From NCBI GenBank assembly GCA_963556695.1, contig CAUWAG010000006.1:372001-436000 (forward strand): DNA of 64,000 nucleotides, in the 5' to 3' direction. A program made the position numbers and the translations under genes. This DNA comes from Anthostomella pinea. Lineage: Eukaryota > Ascomycota > Sordariomycetes > Xylariales > Xylariaceae. The notes beneath the pieces are model-generated. The model did no database searches. It was not told the origin of the DNA and was given only the letters and a program-made list of their open reading frames with translations. This document shows positions 57,672 through 64,000 of the stretch, piece by piece; position 1 is the stretch's first letter, and each line of letters begins with the position of its first letter.

Positions 57672-58209
57672 TTGAGGTGAGTTTCTTGCTGTTGTGTTGT
57701 AGTTATGGCATGAGCGTTGTGTCGAGAATCTGTAATTAGTATATATTTCTTACGCTTCATACGTACCTTTTCGCTACTTTGACGCTCATTGTTCTAGTGT
57801 TGTGAAGTTTCATGGTGACACGTCTCCCCAACGGCCTCGTCAGTTCGGGGCAACCGTTAACCTTTGCATACAAAATCTGACATGGAATTTTTATCAACCA
57901 GCTTCGTTGGAGCTGGGCAGTGCCCAGCCCATTACTAACCCAAACCAACCCTTACTCCGACGTACAAAGAGAACGGAAGGAAATGAACGCCGAGATACAG
58001 AAGCAGCTGAACCGTCGATGGAGTGGAAATGTCCCATAAAATGAATGAACCCGTATTGAAGTCATGCAATTGGATGGCCAGTTGGTGCCGCCGCATCTAT
58101 AACGTTACTCAGGGGAACAAGACACTTGGATTAGATCAGGGTAGATAGGCTCGATAACGCATAGTAGCTCTCAATTGCTTTCACTCCCCTCTTGCGCCTG
58201 TAGATACGC
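57672..58209. other. shared 3' flank of convergent genes
   Basis: Nothing beyond presumed untranslated sequence. Confidence 0.5.
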
Positions 58210-59076
58210 TCAAGTTGCTCTACTTTTAGTAGCCAAGAGGACATAGGCTTCGAACCTAATACCCCCAAACTGCTCTATCTCTTCCTTCACGGACTGACGA
58301 ACAGACTCGACCCACCTAGCCTCCTCTTCCTCCGTGAACCCCTCTCGCGCCTTGACCATCAGAGGACCCGACATAAGCATAGTAAGCCCAGCTACGTTTT
58401 CGTCGTCCTTGACGACCAACACCTTGTCGAGCATTGTCATGCCCTCCTTAGCGAAGCCACTCTCTTCGACCACCTTCTGCAGCACGCCCTCCTCGAAGAA
58501 CTGTGGACCAGGTGTAGGCATGAGTGGCACGTCCGGGCGAACCTTCCTCTGGGCTGCGTGCACGATGAACATGGGTGCGAAGCGGCGCCAGCAAGTCACG
58601 ATGGCAAGGCCTGCCGGGCGGAGGGTGCGGTATGTCTCGCGGAGGGCGTCATTGGGGCGGGCAAAGGTCTGGATGCTAAAATTGTCGATGGAGTGGGTGA
58701 AGTAGTTGTCAGGCACCGACGACAGATCCTGCGAGTCGAGCTCCTTGCACTCGACGTGGGACAGCGGGGAGGCGACGAGGGATTCGCGCGCGGCCGCCAC
58801 CATCATGGCGACACTGTCCGAGACCAGCATCTCCTTCGGCAGCTGGTCCTTGGGGAGGCAGGCAACAAGCGCAGCACCGCCCACACCGGGACCCGCGGCC
58901 GTGTCGTGGACTACGGAGTCCGGACCTATCGGGTGGGCAGATGCCTGGACATTGTCGGTGATGACATCACTGAGGATGTCCAGAGTCGAGTGGCCCGTCT
59001 GGCGAACGTAAACCTGGGCGAACTTGGAGAAGAAGTCAGACCGAGTGAGATTTTGGTTCTGGGCCTGGGAAGCCAT
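58210..59076 (-). CDS. SAM-dependent methyltransferase
   Basis: Single exon, 288 residues, class I fold. Motif I is HDTAAGPGVGG (58-68), the SAM-binding glycine loop. Motif II/III regions are MLVSDSVAMMVAAARES and CKELDSQDLSSVPDNYFTHS, followed by LRETYRTLRPAGLAIVTCWRR, the strand-turn usual in UbiE/Methyltransf_11-like enzymes. No signal peptide; cytosolic. The acceptor substrate is unknown. Similar stand-alone enzymes occur beside fungal secondary-metabolite genes, but no synthase is near in this window. Confidence 0.8.
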   Translation of the reverse strand: MASQAQNQNLTRSDFFSKFAQVYVRQTGHSTLDILSDVITDNVQASAHPIGPDSVVHDTAAGPGVGGAALVACLPKDQLPKEMLVSDSVAMMVAAARESLVASPLSHVECKELDSQDLSSVPDNYFTHSIDNFSIQTFARPNDALRETYRTLRPAGLAIVTCWRRFAPMFIVHAAQRKVRPDVPLMPTPGPQFFEEGVLQKVVEESGFAKEGMTMLDKVLVVKDDENVAGLTMLMSGPLMVKAREGFTEEEEARWVESVRQSVKEEIEQFGGIRFEAYVLLATKSRAT

Positions 59077-59828
59077 CTTGAAGACGAGGGCCTGTTGATT
59101 CGGCCGTGGATTTAGTCGGTGTCCACTGTCAGCGGGAGAAGGAGTCGTGCTAAAGGCAAGAAATAAGAACAGGATAAGTAGTCGCAGTCTCGGTAATGAT
59201 GAGAATGAAGAGGGTCGCTTGTTGTTTTATGAAGAAGGTATCTGTGGGAGAAAACTAGAAGGCAACTGCTAATAGAATCTCGACTCATACGTCTCCCTAC
59301 CTTACAGAAGAGAGTGGTAAGAGACAAACCGGGCTCGAGCAAAAGCAAGCGCTGACAGACCTTGCACCTGTTCCCGTATATGTATTGTCGTCGTGTGTTG
59401 GTCTCTCTCCTAGTTCTTACCTACATCGACGTAAGTAACGCCGGCCGAAAAGTCCCCGACTCGGCCGAATCATGATCCACCATTTTGTTGATCTACGGCC
59501 CGGTCTGCGTCAGCGACAATCAGTCGACGGCAGAGACCGAGAAGTTGGAAATACAGCGTACCTAGGAGAACCGCCCGCAAGTGAATAATGTTGCACGAAC
59601 AGATGCTAGCAGGTGAATATGGGCGCCGAAGAGCGTGCCTTGGTCCTAGATGTGGCCGACGTCGCCGACCTCACCGACCTCCCCCAACTTGATGGTCAAC
59701 CTTCTCGACTGGATGGCCAACCTTCACGACAAAGTGGGCTACCCCGGGCTTAACATGCTCAAACTTCGAAGAGTTAGTCCGATAGGCCCACCAAGCATGA
59801 ATGGAGATTGCCTGCTTATCAGACCTTC
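59077..59828. other. intergenic, weak open frames
   Basis: Promoter of the methyltransferase gene, then a low-complexity Asp/Val/Ala-coding stretch near 59650-59740 that may be the eroded 5' part of the transporter remnant. Confidence 0.4.
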
Positions 59829-60243
59829 GTCGCAACCGCGATCCCAAAAACCACGCAAGAATGCAAGAGTCTTGACGAGGTCGGCTGGTACGGTTCGGCT
59901 TTCTTTCCGACCTTGGCGGTCTTCCAGTCGCCCTGGGTGAAGGTCTACAAGCACTATTCAATCAAGATTGTATAAGGTACCCTGCATAGATCTTCATATT
60001 TGAGTTGGCAGTCACATTCATCGTCTGTGACTTTCTCGCCCTTGAATGGGGTGGTGTGTCGAAGGCTTGGGGCGACGCAGATGTCCTTGGCACACTCATC
60101 GGCAGTATCTTGCTCGCTCTGGCCTTCGGCGTGGTGCAATGGGCACTCGATCAGCGGACCTCGACCACATTGGTGTACCAGATGCGGCAGAAAAGGGGTA
60201 TATCAAGGATATCAGTACCAATATGCATTAGGTACTTTTGCTG
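59829..60243 (+). pseudogene. remnant of a DHA2-type MFS drug transporter
   Basis: Two pieces in different frames match separate parts of fungal 14-helix DHA2 multidrug/toxin exporters. Piece one (59829..59975) reads VATAIPKTTQECKSLDEVGW then YGSAFFPTLAVFQSPW, the end of helix 1 and helix 2 region, and stops at TAA. Piece two (from 59999 to 60243) reads FLALEWGGVSKAWGDADVLG then GSILLALAFGVVQWALDQR, a region about 200 residues further along in intact members. An internal deletion of several hundred bases and a frame change therefore inactivate it. No 3' half remains. Loss of an exporter gene by deletion is inferred from the juxtaposition. Confidence 0.75.
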
Positions 60244-60720
60244 AGTGCTTAGGTATGGACTTATTATAATTTTACTTATTTTATTGGGAATAATCAAATG
60301 GCCACGGCGTATACAATGTCTACTTATTTCTCTTGTCCTAAAAACCCTAGATCAAGTTCTGTTCCCGCCGACTTACATGCACTAGTTAGCTTGACAAACT
60401 GGATAGCAGCCCCTTGACAAAGCTGGCTTTCAACAGGGGTTGCTCTTTCTCCCAGCAGTACTTCCGAACAAAGAGGTGGACTTGGTGTTTTATTTTTAGA
60501 ACCAGCTTAGAAAAAATCAAAGTTATTATCTTGTTCTCAAATGTGTATATAGTCCCAGACAGAACCCTGCTGTTTCAAGACTAGCTGAACTCCCTCATAC
60601 TTGCAATCATCATTGTCTCTCACACCTCTTTCAACGAACCAAAGCAGATTATTACAATCCAGTTACACGTCACTTCAAGAAGGGCTACTGCCAGCGAGGA
60701 CCGAGCGACATCTGCCGAGA
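60244..60720. other. intergenic, moderately AT-rich
   Basis: Right flank of the transporter remnant, AT-richer than its surroundings, then promoter of the HMG-box gene. Confidence 0.45.
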
Positions 60721-61761
60721 ATGGATATCCAATCGCTTCTTTCGTCCAGTCCCAAGTTACATGCTACGATCCCGAGTCAGCCGCTTCCATCTATCCAGGA
60801 TGTCGCATCCTCTGTTTTTCAGCTAACAAAACCATTAGACGAACTCCACCTAGGAACACCCACTAACATCCCTGCCGTGGAAAGAGCTCAGACGTCAAGC
60901 TTCATCCCGCCTGCTAAGTGCCTCCCGCTTCCAACCGACTTCCTCTCTCTCAGCGCTGCTGTGCAGACGCCTGCCGTCGCTACGAATCCCTCACCACAAT
61001 CCATTTCACAAGACGCGCCGACCAGAGGCCAGACCAAAAGGAGAAAGAAGAGATCGGCGCAAGCCGATCTGGTGGAGGAAATCAGCGCGCCGCTCAGTGT
61101 GCTGGCCAAGGATCTCTCCCACATCGAGGATGTCGACATCGAGAAATTCGTCCACCACGGGACCGAAGAGCGGATGAAAGAGAATGAGCAAACCGGCAAG
61201 GTAAAGCAACCCCTCAATTCATTCATGCTCTACCGAAAGGCGTTTCAGAACAGGGCTTATGAGTTGCTGAAGTCCCTCAACTTGGGCGATCACTGGCAGC
61301 AGAGGGTCTCTACAGTTTGCGGCACCAGCTGGGCAATGGAGCCTGCGCAGTTGCGCGAATGGTTTCGCCAAATGGCTCAAGTCGACAAACAATACCACAA
61401 GTTGGCATTTCCTAGTTACCGTAACCCAGCGAGGATACCTGATCCAGAATCCAAGCCTGCTAAGGTACGGGAATTCCTCGAGACCCAGGAAAGAGTTGAT
61501 TGGGCCTGGGAATATCTCGAAGCCAAGAGAGTCGCCAAGAAAGTCACACAAGATACTCTCCTCGCAGCACTGGTGGGGAGTGCTGCCAGGGAAAGATGCA
61601 AGACAGGAAAACGATCGATGATGACAGATGGGGCTTTGAGCCCTCGACACAAAATGATTTCTCGAGCTGCGAAGCAAAGAGGATTTAGTGGACCATGTGA
61701 TAACTTTAGACTACGAGTAAATGTACACATGTCTTTGGCGCCGTTACTTCAGCTTCTGTGA
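60721..61761 (+). CDS. HMG-box protein, possible transcription factor
   Basis: Single exon, 346 residues from ATG 60721 (MDIQSLLSS); the frame is open 40 codons further upstream without an ATG. A basic stretch TKRRKKR (105-111) is a likely nuclear signal. Residues about 160-236 form an HMG box: KQPLNSFMLYRKAFQNRAYE (helix 1), QQRVSTVCGTSWAMEP (helix 2) and REWFRQMAQVDKQYHKLAFPSY (helix 3). The PLNSFMLYR opening resembles the mating-type/SOX class (sequence-specific) rather than the chromatin HMGB class. The position next to a transporter remnant is not a mating-type locus arrangement I recognise. Targets unknown. Confidence 0.72.
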   Translation: MDIQSLLSSSPKLHATIPSQPLPSIQDVASSVFQLTKPLDELHLGTPTNIPAVERAQTSSFIPPAKCLPLPTDFLSLSAAVQTPAVATNPSPQSISQDAPTRGQTKRRKKRSAQADLVEEISAPLSVLAKDLSHIEDVDIEKFVHHGTEERMKENEQTGKVKQPLNSFMLYRKAFQNRAYELLKSLNLGDHWQQRVSTVCGTSWAMEPAQLREWFRQMAQVDKQYHKLAFPSYRNPARIPDPESKPAKVREFLETQERVDWAWEYLEAKRVAKKVTQDTLLAALVGSAARERCKTGKRSMMTDGALSPRHKMISRAAKQRGFSGPCDNFRLRVNVHMSLAPLLQLL

Positions 61762-61895
61762 AGTGCTTAGACGTCCGTATCAGGCAGGTGAAAGGGGAAG
61801 CACCAGTCAACGCTATTAGGAAGCATGGAGAAAAACAGTGAATTTGGTTCTACGAATGATTGTGCAAATTTTCCAATATACCTATCTAAAAATTG

Positions 61896-62340
61896 CTAGT
61901 CGATGACAATATACTCGATTCTAGCGGGCAAGGCCTCGGAGTCTTTCTGGGCCTTGAGAGCTCGCTGTTTCTTGGCATATTGTCCCCGTTTCTTAGCATT
62001 GGCTGCAATCACGCCCCGGGAACCTGTGGTAATTTGAAGGAATGAATATGCCTTGGAAGACTAGAAACATATTACTAGTTGGGGCAGCGCTGGAGGTGTG
62101 GGGGCGGATCCGACGCGATGTGAGAGTTTCAAGAGATGAAGTATCCTTTGGTCGACGTAGGGAGTCAAGATATGGCCGCAATCTCTTACTTACAGCTTAG
62201 AATGACGATACCATAACATAAGACTATTATGGTGCTTACGGGTTTCACAGGGATGCAATCTAGAAATGGATAGCGACACTGGTCGGAACCGTTGGCTCAA
62301 ACTGGGTACGTTGAAGCTTCGACAACGAGGCAACAGCCAT
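61896..62340 (-). CDS. small unknown protein in four exons
   Basis: Exons 62340..62310, 62259..62240, 62184..62076 and 62023..61896 join in frame to 95 residues, with introns of 50, 55 and 52 nt. The last two exons are the strongest: RPYLDSLRRPKDTSSLETL and SAAPTSSRGVIAANAKKRGQ followed by YAKKQRALKAQKDSEALPAR and IEYIVID before TAG. The first two small exons (MAVASLSKLQ and CIPVKP) are chosen by phase only and are less certain. The Arg/Ser-rich, acid-poor N-terminus could be a mitochondrial presequence. No family recognised. Only about 100 bp separate it from the transporter upstream, so its promoter lies in that gene's 3' end. Confidence 0.42.
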
Positions 62341-62441
62341 AGGAGATAACGATATAAACATCGCAGCGGTGTATAGAGCCAAGCACGTATTCGCTATCTA
62401 TTCTATATGGTAACATCTCTCCCAAGATAATACAAGCGCGG

Positions 62442-64000
62442 TCATTTAGGGCCACTCAGTCTCCATGCCCTCATGGGCAGGCTCTGGAGCACGAGGACCT
62501 TCTTCCGGATATACAAAGTGAAGGTCAAGACTCCGACGATGACACACAGGACGTTCACGATGTAGTATCCGTCATGGAGAGTCTCACACGTGCCACCACC
62601 GTTTACACATCGCTCCCTCTCGGCTTGGACGGTGCAGGAAAATGTGCTAGTCACGAGCGGACCATTCAATGCCTGAAGTGCTGTCCCGCTGAGCTTTTCT
62701 GGTGGAGGATGGCAGGTTGCCTGCGTGAAAGAGTCGACGAGGCGCAGAACGAAGTACTTGGGGAACGTGCCTCCGAGGTTAGAAACGCTATCTGCATGTT
62801 AGCTGATGATCGATTTCGTCAAAGATCGGTCGATAACTTACGTGGCAAGCAGAGTCATGTAGGTGCCGCCGATCACAGGGTCTGCAACCTGGGCGTGGAA
62901 TGCAGAAACTGCCACGAACATGATCGTTTGGGTGAATGTTGAGAACACGTGTTCACCGATGACCAGAAGAAGGTACCAGGGCTGAACGCCATTGGCAGGG
63001 AAGATGGCAACAGTAACCTGCGCGAAGATGGCAGCGATGAGACGCCCCACAAAGCCCCAGCACCAGAGACGCATTGGTGTGTATTCCTGGGACCACTTGC
63101 CGGCGTAATAGCCCAACCCAATCTCAAAGGGAAAGTCGATCAGCACAGTCAGTGCCATGTTCTCCTTGCCAAAGCCCTTCTCTAGCAACTTCAAGTTTGT
63201 GACACCGTCATTGGCTTGAAAGCCAATCTTCGAGATGAGATGGACAATGATGATTGTCTGGATATTCTTGAGTTTCAAGACATCCCACATGATCTTGTAC
63301 ACATCCCAAATTCCGTCCTCGTTTCGGGTCTTTTCCTCCTTCTTCAGTAAGGCTAGACCCATCGTGATGGCAATATAGGCCCAGCCCCAGAAAGTCAAAT
63401 AGCCTCCCAGGCTCATCAATCCTCCCTCGGTTGGAGCAGAGCGGAAATACTTGTTGGCAAAGTCCTCGGAGTTGAAAGCCAAGAAGACGGTGTAAGACAG
63501 GAACTGGCCAGCCGTGAGACCGACAGTCTGAGCCGTCGAGGCGTATGAGACATTCCCAGGGGTAAGTAGGGTCAGGGCCCAGCCGTCGACAGCGATATCT
63601 TGGGTGGCGCACATGAAGACCAAGAAGAACCACCACCAGGTGAAATTCCAGACGGTCACTCCGCCAGGTTTGCCAGTCGTAGCCATCATGTCCTCAATCA
63701 TGGAGCCCAGGTACAGCATTCCAAACCCAGACATCAACTGGATGGGCAGGATCCAGCTCTTTCTCCGTCCAAATTTGGGGCTCCATACGGCATCAACGAT
63801 CGGGCTCCAAAACAGCTTTAGCGAGTATGGAAACGAGGCCAGGCTGAACACGCCGATCTCGCCAAACGACAGATGTTCTTTCAGGAGGAATGGCACAGAT
63901 CCACTCGCCAGGCCCATGGGAACACCCTGAAGGAAGTAGAGCAGCACGAGCAACATGAAGTTGCGCTGGTCCTGTCGCGGAAGCTCGAAGAAGCCATGGT
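62442..64000 (-). CDS. acetyl-CoA transporter (SLC33A1/AT-1 family), 5' partial
   Basis: Exons >64000..62842 and 62787..62442 (54-nt intron, phase 2); the 5' end lies beyond the window. The visible N-terminal edge reads GFFELPRQDQRNFMLLVLLY, directly followed by FLQGVPMGLASGSVPFLLKE, then YSLKLFWSPIVDAVW and FGRRKSWILP, CATQDIAVDGWALTLL, and late helices with NLGGTFPKYFVLRLVDSFT. This is the acatn/SLC33A1 signature of the ER-membrane carrier that brings acetyl-CoA into the lumen for protein and glycan O-acetylation. About ten membrane segments are visible. The C-terminal loop holds two Cys pairs (CERC/CETL-like, GGGTCETLHDGYYIVN) before the last helix. Confidence 0.9.

Noticed and set aside
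1..64000. CRISPR arrays, bacterial promoters, Shine-Dalgarno sites
   Set aside because: The window is fungal nuclear DNA; the direct repeats seen (15 and 18 bp) are simple tandem arrays without spacers.

Overview
The window is nuclear DNA of a filamentous ascomycete (Pezizomycotina, most likely a Sordariomycete). Genes are interrupted by 46-190 nt GT-AG introns with CTAAC-like branch sites. Clear orthologues are present of the nitrogen GATA regulator AreA/NIT2, the SIN/MEN kinase Dbf2/SidB, a WSC sensor, a Pth11-type rhodopsin-fold receptor and ribosomal protein eS30. The DNA transposon is Fot1/pogo-like and its stop codons look like the product of repeat-induced point mutation (RIP). No bacterial, organellar or viral replicon signals were seen.

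Layout. 0.8-3.9 kb: a DUF3632-like gene and a secreted RNase T1-fold protein that lacks one catalytic histidine (candidate effector). 5.1-10.5 kb: a low-gene, partly AT-rich island with a truncated gene remnant, a complete 1,860-bp Fot1-like element (54-bp perfect terminal inverted repeats, TA duplication, three in-frame stops), a small repetitive ORF and a frameshifted secreted cysteine-rich protein. 12-21 kb: Pth11-like receptor, intron-bearing tRNA-Arg(CCT), epoxide hydrolase, a multi-pass membrane protein, a secreted CREG-like protein and eS30. 21-26 kb: mostly decayed or unresolved sequence with one broken gene. 26.3-29.5 kb: areA, preceded by about 7.8 kb without a convincing gene. 37-41 kb: WSC sensor and a GPI-anchored wall protein, convergent. 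43.5-47.4 kb: dbf2 (one frameshift) head to head with a WBP11-type splicing factor gene. 48-57.7 kb: monocarboxylate-type MFS carrier, phospholipase B, phosphopantothenate-cysteine ligase and two unknown proteins. 58-64 kb: methyltransferase, remnant of a DHA2 drug transporter, HMG-box protein, a tiny multi-exon gene, and the 3' part of an acetyl-CoA transporter running off the window.

The genes do not form an operon or an obvious biosynthetic cluster. Most are housekeeping or signalling genes with individual promoters. The part that looks accessory is 3-10.5 kb, where two small secreted proteins flank a RIP-affected transposon. Several single-base frameshifts in otherwise well-conserved genes (about 10.33, 22.5 and 44.1 kb) suggest either real decay or indel errors in a draft assembly; these should be separated before biological conclusions are drawn. 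Splice sites were placed by eye from frame, phase and consensus.
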